Shown in pieces: positions 57,119-64,000 of a stretch of 64,000 nucleotides of DNA. Source of the stretch: Candidatus Woesearchaeota archaeon (GTDB taxonomy: Archaea; Nanobdellota; Nanobdellia; Woesearchaeales; GW2011-AR9); assembly GCA_018696595.1 (NCBI GenBank), contig JABHQW010000003.1, forward strand, positions 177,907 to 241,906, given 5' to 3'. Positions within the stretch are counted from its first letter, which is position 1; the number at the start of each line of letters is the position of its first letter. Position numbers and translations under genes: made by a program. The notes under the pieces are model-generated. The model did no database searches, was not told the origin of the DNA, and worked only from the letters and a program-made list of their open reading frames with translations.

Positions 57119-57511
57119 TTATTTTTTTAAATAGTTAACAAGAAGAAAATTAAAATATTCACTTCTTTTTTCAAAACAAGACTCACGAATATGTTTTAAT
57201 GGACTTCCTTCAGAAGAAAATTCGTAATGCACTCTCACTTCATTATCATCAAATATTCTAAGATGATATTGATAAACCTCATCACTTACTTTTCTCATGT
57301 TAAGAACTTCGCCTTCATCTTTCCAAGTTAAGATCGCATCTTCAAATCCTTCATTAGTAAGAAATTCACGAAGTTCATTTAGATCACAATTACTTTTCAG
57401 ATAACCCAACAAATATGGCTGTCTTCCTTTGTGAAATTTTACTTTTTCTAACAAACGTAAAACGGGTGGATAGATTGTGTAAACAATTTTCCACATTTTA
57501 GAATATGCCAT
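57119..57511 (-). CDS. Hypothetical protein (130 aa)
   Basis: The ORF track runs to 57592, but that extension lies in the tRNA-Ser gene. The ATG at 57511 begins MAYSKMWKIVYTIYPPVLRLLEKVKFHKGRQPYLLGYL, giving about 130 residues. The sequence has a beta-rich C-terminal half (VYQYHLRIFDDNEVRVHYEFSSEGSPLKHI) that resembles proteins seen in archaea but for which I know no function. It is directly downstream of the tRNA, so it may be read from the same or its own promoter. Confidence 0.6.
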   Translation of the reverse strand: MAYSKMWKIVYTIYPPVLRLLEKVKFHKGRQPYLLGYLKSNCDLNELREFLTNEGFEDAILTWKDEGEVLNMRKVSDEVYQYHLRIFDDNEVRVHYEFSSEGSPLKHIRESCFEKRSEYFNFLLVNYLKK

Positions 57512-57542
57512 TTTGATTAAAATAAAAAGCGCCACGGGCCGG

Positions 57543-57572
57543 ACATCCAAGCAAAAAGAGAATCTTAATGCA
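57543..57572 (-). other. tRNA-Ser intron 2, T-arm (noncanonical, 30 nt)
   Basis: TGCATTAAGATTCTC...GCTTGGATGT between TTCAAAT and CCGGC. AUUAAG/CUUGGAU can pair within it. The boundary may shift by one base because T is repeated at both edges. Confidence 0.85.
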
Positions 57573-57604
57573 ATTTGAACCGGCGATCCCATAAGGGACT
57601 AGAT

Positions 57605-57661
57605 ATTCACGAGATTAGGTTTTCATATTTTGTCATAGACAATATCAAACCCACGCTAAAA
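57605..57661 (-). other. tRNA-Ser intron 1, canonical site 37/38 (57 nt)
   Basis: Lies between CTAGATTGCTA and ATCTAG on the transcript. Removing it restores the exact Ser anticodon loop TTGCTAA with a perfect 5-bp stem. Confidence 0.87.
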
Positions 57662-57699
57662 TAGCAATCTAGCGCAATACCAGACTATGCGACCGTGGC

Positions 57700-57770
57700 G
57701 CGAACGTAGTGAGCGACGCGGGAAGCATGCTCAGAAACAATTTATTGTTTCTCGCGTATGCGACTGTGGC
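57700..57770 (-). other. tRNA-Ser leader with partial copy of the tRNA 5' end and a strong hairpin
   Basis: On the transcript GCCACAGTCGCATA (57757-57770) repeats the first 14 nt of the tRNA (GCCACGGTCGCATA) with one change. Between them are a perfect 8-bp hairpin AGAAACAA-TAAA-TTGTTTCT, GCAT/ATGC outside it, and a GC-rich GCGTCGCTCACTACGTTCGC stretch. TTTAAAAAC near 57800 is a possible TATA box that would start transcription close to 57775. Confidence 0.6.
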
Positions 57771-57882
57771 ACTCAAATGTGTTATTACTCATTTTGTTTT
57801 TAAACTTATCGATTAATTTGTAATTGTTTTACTCTTAAAACCACAGAAAATCTTAAATAATCCTTAACTAACCTTTTATCCC

Positions 57883-58392
57883 ATGCTTAAACAAACAGAC
57901 ATCCAAAAAACATTAAGTGCATTCAAACCAGAAAACTTTGTGTTTGTTATTTCTATAGATAAAAACAATAAACCAAACGGCATGGTAGCTGCTTGGAAAA
58001 CAAGAATCTCTGGAACTCCGCCATTGTATGCCCTTGCGTTAGGACAATCAAGTAACACTTACAAACTGATTAAGAAAAGTAAAGAGTTTGTTATTGCAGT
58101 TCCAAATAAAAGTATGGAAAAAGCAATAAAGATTTTTGGTCATCAACATGGGGATGAGATCGACAAATTCAAAGAATCTAAACTAACAACAATTCCTGCT
58201 AAGAAAATTAAAGTTCCATTAATCAAAGAAGCAACTATTTGTTATGAATGTAAGCTAGTTAATACTATAAAAACAGGCAGTTGTAATTTAGTAGTTGGAG
58301 AAGTAGTTGTAGCTCATCATAACAAAAAGAAAAAGGTTATTTTAGTAATGGGAAAAGATAAGGAAGGGAAAAGAATATTCAAAGAATTCTAG
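57883..58392 (+). CDS. Flavin reductase-like / flavoredoxin family protein
   Basis: A 169-residue split-barrel flavoprotein of the flavin reductase-like domain family: NFVFVISIDKNNKPNGMVAAWKTRISGTPPLYALALGQSSNTYKLIKKSKEFVIAVP in the N-terminal two thirds is the FMN-binding pattern, and the C terminus has the expected VVGEVVVAHH strand. Likely binds FMN and passes electrons; partner unknown. TTTTTAACTA-type AT-rich sequence upstream includes CTTAAATAATCC about 30 nt before the ATG. Confidence 0.75.
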   Translation: MLKQTDIQKTLSAFKPENFVFVISIDKNNKPNGMVAAWKTRISGTPPLYALALGQSSNTYKLIKKSKEFVIAVPNKSMEKAIKIFGHQHGDEIDKFKESKLTTIPAKKIKVPLIKEATICYECKLVNTIKTGSCNLVVGEVVVAHHNKKKKVILVMGKDKEGKRIFKEF

Positions 58393-58428
58393 AAACATTT
58401 ATAAAAAAATAGCACTAAAAATATTATA

Positions 58429-58713
58429 ATGGAAACCGGACAATATCAACAACCGATTGAAGAAGAACGTTACTTAACTGCATTAAATAGTAGAAGATTA
58501 ATCCCTAAAGATTTATCTGGCGCAGTATTGCCTAATGGTGGTGGCAATGGTGGTGGGGATGATGACGATGACAAAAGAGAACCCCATTTAGAATTGTTAA
58601 TTAGAACAAGTAGCCCTTCAAAAAAAGGAGAATATGGCAATAAGGTTTTTGACGTAAAGAAAATAATGAAAGAATATTTTCCCACTCAACAAGAACCCAA
58701 ATACATTTCTTAA
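58429..58713 (+). CDS. Hypothetical protein with Gly/Asp run (94 aa)
   Basis: Soluble, with a low-complexity GGGNGGGDDDDDK stretch in the middle joining a basic N-terminal part (YLTALNSRRLIPKDL) and a C-terminal part (LLIRTSSPSKKGEYGNKVFDVKKIMKEYF). TTTATAAAAA about 25-30 nt before the ATG supports a leaderless gene. No family recognised. Confidence 0.5.
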   Translation: METGQYQQPIEEERYLTALNSRRLIPKDLSGAVLPNGGGNGGGDDDDDKREPHLELLIRTSSPSKKGEYGNKVFDVKKIMKEYFPTQQEPKYIS

Positions 58714-58806
58714 TTAATTACTTTTTTCAACGTCTTCTAGAAACATTTAAGTATAGTTGAAGTCTTCTTAAAGTTTATATACTTGTTAAAAAAAGAGATG
58801 AACATA

Positions 58807-59337
58807 ATGAAAAAATTAATTATTTTAATAATTATTGTCTTACTAATCTTACCACTCGCCACATCTAGATCAATTACTGTTTCTGGAGAAAAATTTTTTG
58901 GATGTAACCTAATTTCAGAACAATATGAACAATACCAAAATGAAAAAGGAATTAAAACAAATAATCAAATAGTAGCAGCAGGGTTAGATTATTTAATAGA
59001 TGATGAAAACCCAGATTATGATTACGCATGTATGTTCTCTGAAAATAAAACAGAATGTAAATCCTGTGTTGCAAATGTTGTTCTTCAAGAAAAAAAAAAT
59101 AATCTGAAATCAGAGGAAAGAAAAATAAAAAGTGAACGTAATTCTAAAATTACCTCTGGGGTTCTTATTGCTTTAATATTAATTTCAAGCATTTTATTAT
59201 ACAAATCAATTAAAAATGGAAAATTAAAGCATAGAAAATTATGGATCACTTTATTATCAATTGGATTAAGCATTTGTGTACTACTTTTTATACTGCGTTT
59301 AATTGCAATAGCCTTATTTAGTACCAATCTGAATTAA
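58807..59337 (+). CDS. Membrane protein with extracytoplasmic Cys domain
   Basis: Signal-type helix MKKLIILIIIVLLILPLATS at the N terminus, an outside segment with cysteines (FFGCNLIS, YACMFSENKTECKSCVANV), a charged coiled stretch, then two C-terminal membrane helices (SGVLIALILISSILLY and LWITLLSIGLSICVLLFILRLIAIALF). Starts at 58798 (ATG), 58807 (ATG) or the track TTG are possible; 58807 gives the cleanest signal sequence. No family recognised. Confidence 0.6.
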   Translation: MKKLIILIIIVLLILPLATSRSITVSGEKFFGCNLISEQYEQYQNEKGIKTNNQIVAAGLDYLIDDENPDYDYACMFSENKTECKSCVANVVLQEKKNNLKSEERKIKSERNSKITSGVLIALILISSILLYKSIKNGKLKHRKLWITLLSIGLSICVLLFILRLIAIALFSTNLN

Positions 59338-59345
59338 GAAAAGTT

Positions 59346-59687
59346 TTAATTTTTAGAAACCTTAAAGAGAACTCCAGGAACTAAACCAAGACATTTCTTA
59401 CTACCACAAGCACATTCCATCTTCAGAAAAGGAACTTTCTCTTTAACATAATTGCAAGTTATTTCTTCGCCCTCATTAATATTTCTTAAAGCGATATTCT
59501 CACCCTCTTTTTCTGTAAGATTAGCATCACAAGAATGATTCAAAAAAGAACTAGGAGATTTAACAACAACCGACACATCTTCTAACAAAGAATCCCATCT
59601 GAACACTATTTCACCTTTCTGAAAATCTTTATTAGCAAAAACTCCTTTCCCTTGAATCTTAGAATCTTTAATAACAATACCCGACAT
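59346..59687 (-). CDS. Minimal SET-domain protein lysine methyltransferase
   Basis: A 113-residue protein that is little more than a SET core: IQGKGVFANKDFQKGEIVF at the start, FLNHSCDANLTEK (the NHS motif binding SAM and substrate Lys), ALRNINEGEEITCNY (with the catalytic Tyr), and a post-SET-like CACGSKKCLG that can hold zinc with the NHSC Cys. The pre-SET and SET-I insertions are absent. In archaea such proteins methylate chromatin or other basic proteins; the target here is unknown. Cotranscribed with archease and alaS (gaps of 2 bp and overlap). Confidence 0.87.
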   Translation of the reverse strand: MSGIVIKDSKIQGKGVFANKDFQKGEIVFRWDSLLEDVSVVVKSPSSFLNHSCDANLTEKEGENIALRNINEGEEITCNYVKEKVPFLKMECACGSKKCLGLVPGVLFKVSKN

Positions 59688-59689
59688 TT

Positions 59690-60118
59690 TTAAATGTCTA
59701 CTAGAACTTTAGCATACCAACCTTTATCGGTTTTCTTAACTTCAAACATATGCATTGTAATTGCTTTAATATCTACTTTTTGTTCATGTTTCTCAGGATC
59801 AATCTTCTCACCATAAGCAATACAGGTTAATTTATACTTGCCATTTTCTTCTGTAACTTTACAATCAAACTTAGAAAAAATTATTCTTTCTGAATCCTTA
59901 TGAAATAATAAATCATCTAAGAAGTCAAACAATAAATATTCAATATTTTCATTTTCTCCTGTAATTTCTCTTTTCTGTTCAGCAGAAAATTGTTTCAGAT
60001 TAACTTGTACTTCTTCTACAGCTAACCCGCATTGTTCAAATAATTCCCCCAATGTAGAAGCTTCCGCTACAAAAAGTTCATCCGCAGTATGTTCCAGGAA
60101 TTTATAGTTTGCTTTCAT
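59690..60118 (-). CDS. Archease, RtcB activator
   Basis: A 142-residue archease: FLEHTADELFVAEASTLGELFEQCGLAVEEV at the start with the metal-binding Asp/Asp set, YLLFDFLDDLLFHKDSERIIFSKF in the middle, and IKAITMHMFEVKK near residue 119 before the C-terminal strand VLVDI ending in Asp/Ile. Archease speeds guanylylation of RtcB and widens its nucleotide use. rtcB itself is 48 kb away in this window. The ATG overlaps the alaS stop (ATGA-type, 4 bp). Confidence 0.93.
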   Translation of the reverse strand: MKANYKFLEHTADELFVAEASTLGELFEQCGLAVEEVQVNLKQFSAEQKREITGENENIEYLLFDFLDDLLFHKDSERIIFSKFDCKVTEENGKYKLTCIAYGEKIDPEKHEQKVDIKAITMHMFEVKKTDKGWYAKVLVDI

Positions 60119-61872
60119 TCTAATATCGCCTTAATCCGTCTAACACCAGCACTTGAAGACCCTTCCTTCTTAATTTTAAAAACTCCCAACTCAGAAATAT
60201 TTGAAACATGAGGACCCATACAAATCTCTTTGGAATAATCCCCAACAGTATAAACAGAAACTTTCTCTGGATACTTTGCACCAAATTCCCCGTGCGCCCC
60301 AGAATCTAAAGCGTCCTGTAATTTCATCTCTTCACGTACAACAGGAACTCCTGAAGAGATTACGCGATTAACTTCTTCTTCAACAGCAGTAAGTTCCTCT
60401 GCAGTTAGTTTCCGATCAAAATTGAAATCAAACCTTAATCGATCTGCAGTAATGTTAGAACCTCTCTGTTTAACATCTTCTTTCAAAACACGACGTAAAG
60501 CTTCATTCAATAAATGTGTAGCAGTATGTAATTTAGTAGTTTCTTCAGACGCATCTGATAAACCACCTTTAAACTTTTTCTCTGCACCAATTCTAGATAG
60601 TTCTTGATGTTTTTCATATTCAGCATTAAATCCAACAACATCAACTTTAATATCTTTCTCAGCAGCCAATTCTTCAGTCATCTCAATTGGAAAACCATAT
60701 GATTGGAATAACAAGAACGCATCTTCACCAGAAATTTCTTTTGCATTTTCAGCAAGCTTAGCAAACTTGTTCAATCCTTTTTCTAAAGTTCTCTTGAACT
60801 TATCTTGTTCTTTTCTCAACTCTTCAAAGATAATATCTTTCTTCTCTTCTAATAATAGATACTCTTGATTATACATAAAAATAACAATTTCTGCCAAGGA
60901 AGTTAAATCAATCTTTTCAATAGCTAATCCTAATGAACGGAAATGTCTGATTGCACGACGAATAAATCTTCTTAAGATATAACCCTGATCAACATTACTA
61001 GGAACAACAGCCCGTTCATCTCCAAGAATAAATACTGAAGCTTTAACATGATCTGCAATGATCCTAAAAGATTTCTCATTTCCAGAATATTTCTTCTTAG
61101 TTACTTTCTCAATCTTTTTAATCAACGGCAAGAATAATTCAGTCATATAATTATCATTTAATCCATTTAAGACAGCAAGAGTTCTTTCAAATCCGCCGCC
61201 AAAATCAATACTTTTCTTTTTCAATTGTTTAAATTTCCCATTCTTAGTTTTCTCATACTCAATAAGAACATCATTTCCAATCTCTACCCACCTGGAATCG
61301 TCAACATCAAACTTTTCTGAAGGAACATCTTTAGATGCCCAGAAATATATCTCTGTACTAGGACCACAAGGACCAGTTTCTCCAGCAGGACCCCACCAAT
61401 TATCTTCTTTACCCAAAAAACCAATTCGTTCTTTTGATACACCTAAACTAAGCCAAGCTCTTGCAGCTTCTTCATCTTTAGGTGCGGCATCGTCTCCAGC
61501 GAAACAAGTGAACGCTAAATGTGATACAGGTAATTTCAATTCCTTAGTAAGAAACTCAAAAGTCATTTCAATCGCTTCTTTCTTAAAATAATCCCCAAGT
61601 GACCAATTCCCCATCATTTCAAAGAATGTGTGATGTGTTGCATCTCCAACTTCATCAATATCACCAGTACGGATACATTTTTGGAAGTTAGTAACTCTTT
61701 CTCCCAGAGGATGATTATTATCTAAGAAAAAAGATACTAATGGCTGCATTCCTGCAGTTGTAAATAGTACAGTGGGATCATGTTCGGGGATTAAAGGTGC
61801 AGATGCAATTACAACATGCCCTTTACTTTGGAAAAACTCTAAATATTTCTGTCTTAGTTCGTTCGCTTTCAT
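60115..61872 (-). CDS. alaS: Alanyl-tRNA synthetase, short form lacking the C-Ala domain
   Basis: Class II synthetase for tRNA-Ala (the partner with G3-U70 is at 19523). The track start (61971) adds 33 residues; the ATG at 61872 begins MKANELRQKYLEFFQSKGH as expected and has a TATA-like AATATATAAAAC about 28 nt upstream. Catalytic motifs TTAGMQPLVSFF, ATHHTFFEMMGNWSLGDYF and GGGFER are present; editing-domain metal ligands are HTATHLL and CMGPH. At 585 aa it stops after the editing domain, with no C-Ala domain. The catalytic part reads like the bacterial type, not the archaeal one. Promoter-proximal gene of alaS-archease-SET. Confidence 0.94.
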   Translation of the reverse strand: MKANELRQKYLEFFQSKGHVVIASAPLIPEHDPTVLFTTAGMQPLVSFFLDNNHPLGERVTNFQKCIRTGDIDEVGDATHHTFFEMMGNWSLGDYFKKEAIEMTFEFLTKELKLPVSHLAFTCFAGDDAAPKDEEAARAWLSLGVSKERIGFLGKEDNWWGPAGETGPCGPSTEIYFWASKDVPSEKFDVDDSRWVEIGNDVLIEYEKTKNGKFKQLKKKSIDFGGGFERTLAVLNGLNDNYMTELFLPLIKKIEKVTKKKYSGNEKSFRIIADHVKASVFILGDERAVVPSNVDQGYILRRFIRRAIRHFRSLGLAIEKIDLTSLAEIVIFMYNQEYLLLEEKKDIIFEELRKEQDKFKRTLEKGLNKFAKLAENAKEISGEDAFLLFQSYGFPIEMTEELAAEKDIKVDVVGFNAEYEKHQELSRIGAEKKFKGGLSDASEETTKLHTATHLLNEALRRVLKEDVKQRGSNITADRLRFDFNFDRKLTAEELTAVEEEVNRVISSGVPVVREEMKLQDALDSGAHGEFGAKYPEKVSVYTVGDYSKEICMGPHVSNISELGVFKIKKEGSSSAGVRRIKAILE

Positions 61873-61978
61873 TTTAAGAGTAGGAATATGGTTTGTTTTA
61901 TATATTTTATTAGTAATTGCAGTATATACTTTGTAATAAACAATTCTTTTTAAATCTGAAACAAACAACATAAGCTTA

Positions 61979-62617
61979 ATGGCAAAAGGTAAAAGTAAGA
62001 AACAAAAAAAAGTTCATCAGAATAAATACGAGAACGCCCCAAGGGGACCCAAAAGAACGGGACGAAACAGAGTAGCACACCCACAACATTCTATTGAAGA
62101 ATTAGTTGAAGAAACTCCACAAGTAGAAGTAAGAGAAACAAGACCAAACCAAATAGAACCAAAAAATAATCCAACTTACTTGCAATATGATGATTGGCAA
62201 GTGAGTGAAACTTTTCCTGATTGGGATGGAAACATCAATTTATACGCTTCTAACAAAGTAGACTTAGTGTTGTATGATCCAAAAGCAAGACTTTGCCTTT
62301 TAGTTGGTGCTTGGCAAACAGGAAAAGTTTTCAGGAATCAGATGAGAAAATTTAAAGAAGAAACTGGCGCAGTAATTGAAGCACATAAAAACCCAAAATT
62401 AGGTGTAAGAACAGCATTAGCTTATTCTACAAACCCAGAAGAGATTAGAGAACATCTTAATCCCGAAGCAGAAGTGTTAGTTGGTTTCCCACATGCAGGA
62501 AAAGGAACCAGTTTACTAATGAGCCACAATAGGGACAATTCAAACAAACAACATAAACTAAACACAATAATGCTTCATTACTTACAAAGAGCAGATTCTA
62601 ATTATTTTAGTATTTAA
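61979..62617 (+). CDS. Hypothetical protein with basic N-terminal tail (212 aa)
   Basis: N-terminal ~40 residues are strongly basic and low complexity (KGKSKKQKKVHQNKYENAPRGPKRTGRNR), suited to nucleic acid binding. The rest looks globular alpha/beta: VDLVLYDPKARLCLLVGAW, FKEETGAVIEAHKNPKLGVRTALAY, AEVLVGFPHAGKGTSLLMSHN. The last segment is GKGTS, not a proper P-loop. TTTTTAAATC about 28 nt upstream makes it leaderless, divergent from alaS. Function unknown. Confidence 0.6.
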   Translation: MAKGKSKKQKKVHQNKYENAPRGPKRTGRNRVAHPQHSIEELVEETPQVEVRETRPNQIEPKNNPTYLQYDDWQVSETFPDWDGNINLYASNKVDLVLYDPKARLCLLVGAWQTGKVFRNQMRKFKEETGAVIEAHKNPKLGVRTALAYSTNPEEIREHLNPEAEVLVGFPHAGKGTSLLMSHNRDNSNKQHKLNTIMLHYLQRADSNYFSI

Positions 62618-62634
62618 GAATCAACCAAACTTCT

Positions 62635-63198
62635 TTATTTAATATTATCAGAAACTAATTTCGCAATAACTTCAAAATCACTTTTCATCTGAGCAAACAT
62701 TTCCGGATTTCTACCAGAATAAAGATAACTTGCAGGATGAACAACAGGAACAACAGTTATTCCTCGAAAATCAAACATTTGTCCCCTGATAGATTTAATA
62801 CCAGTTTTACCAATGATTCTTTCTGTAGCAAAATTTCCAATAGTTACAATAACTTTTGGTTGCATAACTTCGATTAATTGGTCTAACCGTTCACGACAAT
62901 TCTCAATCTCATCTTTCTTTGGGTTTCTATTATCTTCTGGTCTACATAAGACAGTATTAGTAATAAAAATATCTTCTCTTGACAAATTGACAGAGTTTAA
63001 TAATTCTGTAAGAATCTTTCCAGACATCCCACAGAAAGGAACCCCTTGTTTATCTTCGTTCGCCCCAGGGGCTTCGCCAATTAATAAAATATCTGAATTA
63101 GGATTACCAGAACCAAACACTACTTGTGTTCTATTCTTACAAAGTTCAGTACATTTAGAACAAGTAGAATAATGTTGTTTTAACTCTTCGAAGTTCAT
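62635..63198 (-). CDS. Uracil-DNA glycosylase, family 4 (Fe-S)
   Basis: Removes uracil from DNA. The four cluster cysteines are visible: CSKCTELC near residue 13 and two more (NTVLCRPEDNRNPKKDEIENC, ~85-105). Motif A GEAPGANEDKQGVPFCG and motif B VHPASYLY are standard for family 4 UDG. 187 aa is normal. Followed by the ribosomal protein genes on the same strand with a 64-bp gap. Confidence 0.94.
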   Translation of the reverse strand: MNFEELKQHYSTCSKCTELCKNRTQVVFGSGNPNSDILLIGEAPGANEDKQGVPFCGMSGKILTELLNSVNLSREDIFITNTVLCRPEDNRNPKKDEIENCRERLDQLIEVMQPKVIVTIGNFATERIIGKTGIKSIRGQMFDFRGITVVPVVHPASYLYSGRNPEMFAQMKSDFEVIAKLVSDNIK

Positions 63199-63262
63199 TT
63201 AGAGATAGAATTGTTTTAAGTTTATTAAATTAATGAAAAATAAAATATTAAAAAAATAAGAA

Positions 63263-63532
63263 TTATTCTTTCTTAACTTCTTCTTTAACTTCTTCAGCAA
63301 CTTCTTCAGCAACTTCTGCTGACTTGCTGATCATCTCAACATATTTGCACTTACCACAAACTAAACGATCTTTGTGTTTACCTAAAAACATTCCAGGCCC
63401 GCACTTTGGACAAGTTCTATTCTTACGAGTAATTTTGTCGCCAGAAATTTCAAACAAAGCAGATAATTTCTTACCTTCTTTCTTAACCTTTTCTTTTGGT
63501 TTTTTATCTTTTGCTCCACCTTTCTTTGCCAT
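63263..63532 (-). CDS. Ribosomal protein S27ae
   Basis: Small-subunit zinc ribbon protein: KKLSALFEISGDKITRKNRTCPKCGPGMFLGKHKDRLVCGKCKYVEM, with the CPKC and CGKC zinc pair. Both ends carry low-complexity charged extensions: a Lys-rich start (AKKGGAKDKKPKEK) and an acidic C-terminal tail (VAEEVAEEVKEEVKKE) that archaeal S27ae usually lacks. It shares one base with the S24e stop (TAATG), the conserved S24e-S27ae order. Confidence 0.94.
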   Translation of the reverse strand: MAKKGGAKDKKPKEKVKKEGKKLSALFEISGDKITRKNRTCPKCGPGMFLGKHKDRLVCGKCKYVEMISKSAEVAEEVAEEVKEEVKKE

Positions 63533-63960
63533 TATTCTTCACCCTCTTTCTTCTCTTCAGCAGGAGCAACTTCTTCTTTAGGTGCCTCTTCAACAGGTTC
63601 AGCTTCTTTCTTAGATTCTTCTTCAGCTTTCTTAGCTTCTTCCTTAGCTTCGGCAGCAGCTTCTTCAGCTTTCTTCTTATCTGCATCAATCTTTTTCTTC
63701 ATATGTTTTGTCAACATTTCAGTTTTATCCCTAGCTTCTTCACTTTCATAAACTAACGCAAAAAAATCTGCTTTCTGTTGACTAAATTGAGAATAAATAT
63801 TTTTTATAATTACTAAACTAGCATCTTTCTTCATTTCTTTAGATAATGCTTCTACAAGTTGTACATTAGTAGGAGTAACTCCTTCATAATCAATTGAACC
63901 TTTAACTTCTACTCTTTTTAGTAAATTATTATCTTTCTTTTCTTTGATTTCTACTTTCAT
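63532..63960 (-). CDS. Ribosomal protein S24e
   Basis: Small-subunit protein of the archaeal/eukaryotic type. The core MKVEIKEKKDNNLLKRVEVKGSIDYEGVTPTNVQLVEAL...VVIKNIYSQFSQQKADFFALVYES...MLTKHMKKK matches the family over ~95 residues. After it comes a Glu/Lys/Ala-rich tail (EEAAAEAKEEAKKAEEESKKEA) of about 45 residues, like the extensions on S27ae. Directly upstream of S27ae with a one-base overlap. Confidence 0.95.
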   Translation of the reverse strand: MKVEIKEKKDNNLLKRVEVKGSIDYEGVTPTNVQLVEALSKEMKKDASLVIIKNIYSQFSQQKADFFALVYESEEARDKTEMLTKHMKKKIDADKKKAEEAAAEAKEEAKKAEEESKKEAEPVEEAPKEEVAPAEEKKEGEE

Positions 63961-63962
63961 TT

Positions 63963-64000
63963 TTACCTTACCTTAATTGCATATTCGCCTTTAACTTTAA
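63963..64000 (-). CDS. 3' end of an unidentified upstream gene (partial)
   Basis: An open frame entering from the window edge reads KVKGEYAIKVR then TAA, 2 bp before the S24e start. Only 11 codons are visible, so identity cannot be given; the tight spacing suggests the same operon. Confidence 0.35.
   Translation of the reverse strand, partial: KVKGEYAIKVR

Larger units (their letters stand above)
57530..57699 (-). tRNA. tRNA-Ser (GCU) with two introns
   Basis: 170-nt gene; mature tRNA 83 nt. Acceptor GCCACGG/CCGTGGC, D-arm GCA...TGC with AGTCTGG, anticodon arm CTAGA-TTGCTAA-TCTAG (anticodon GCU), long variable arm TCCC-TTAT-GGGA as in Ser tRNAs, T-arm GCCGG-TTCAAAT-CCGGC, discriminator G73, no encoded CCA, then a T5 run. 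Intron 1 (57 nt) interrupts the anticodon loop at 37/38; intron 2 (30 nt) interrupts the T arm after TTCAAAT. Ligation would use RtcB/archease, both encoded here. Confidence 0.92.

Noticed and set aside
57512-57592. N-terminal extension of the 57119 ORF
   Set aside because: It is the antisense-free reading of the tRNA-Ser 3' part; the ATG at 57511 lies after the tRNA end.
63504-63756. Basic and Phe-rich ORFs opposite or within S24e
   Set aside because: Frame shadows of the Ala/Glu/Lys-rich tail of S24e.

Overview
The window looks like a chromosome segment of a small-genome, AT-rich archaeon of the DPANN group, most likely near Woesearchaeota/Pacearchaeota. This is inferred from gene content and cannot be fixed without a tree. 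Archaeal markers are ribosomal proteins S24e and S27ae, RtcB and archease, diphthine synthase, a TFS-like transcription factor, ZPR1, an AbrB-PhoU protein, TATA boxes about 25-30 nt before start codons (leaderless genes), and intron-containing RNA genes. The 16S 3' end (GGATCACCTCCT) fits the GGAGG/GAGGTG Shine-Dalgarno sites seen before internal operon genes. The lipoprotein and Cys-rich surface modules are of a kind I associate with Woesearchaeota-like genomes.

Layout. 1-2.8 kb: the 5' part of metG, a coiled-coil protein, a zinc-ribbon protein. 2.5-10.5 kb: a PLP-fold protein, then a minus-strand run of membrane proteins, a site-2 protease and four lipoproteins; two lipoproteins arose by tandem duplication that also copied the 5' end of the protease gene. 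10.6-16.3 kb: TFS, rtcB, a VIT-like transporter, a cupin, a dolichol kinase-like enzyme, a CC-rich acidic protein and a possible kinase-fold protein. 16.4-21.2 kb (minus): a 16S-tRNA-Ala-23S operon without 5S; the 16S carries a 94-nt insertion inside the universal GGATTAGAT/ACCC site. 21.6-30.7 kb: DHH phosphoesterase, twin-Fis-HTH protein, Era-like GTPase with DUF2073 and zinc-ribbon partners, PHP protein, ZPR1, MutL, an Fe-S/zinc cluster protein and BCAT. 30.9-37.8 kb: a Hanks-type kinase, AbrB-PhoU, and a run of small genes with an NYN nuclease, a 50-aa Cys-ending peptide and a radical SAM/SPASM maturase (RiPP-like). 37.9-42.9 kb: cation exchanger, Ski2-like helicase, an unassigned folded RNA, an unlinked 5S rRNA and dphB. 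43.4-56.5 kb (minus): a surface operon of seven large exported proteins with cohesin-like, dockerin, LRR, BspA-like, TSP1/TSP3, MopE-like and GH20-like parts. 56.5-64 kb: rubrerythrin, tRNA-Ser(GCU) with two introns, flavin reductase, a mini-SET protein, archease, a short bacterial-type AlaRS, family-4 UDG, S27ae and S24e.

How it fits together. The interrupted tRNA-Ser and 16S need a splicing endonuclease (not seen here) and a ligase; RtcB and its partner archease are both in the window. The surface operon could build a cohesin-dockerin assembly at the cell envelope, with an anchored GH20-like enzyme at its promoter-proximal end. The radical SAM cluster is a candidate archaeal peptide-modification system.
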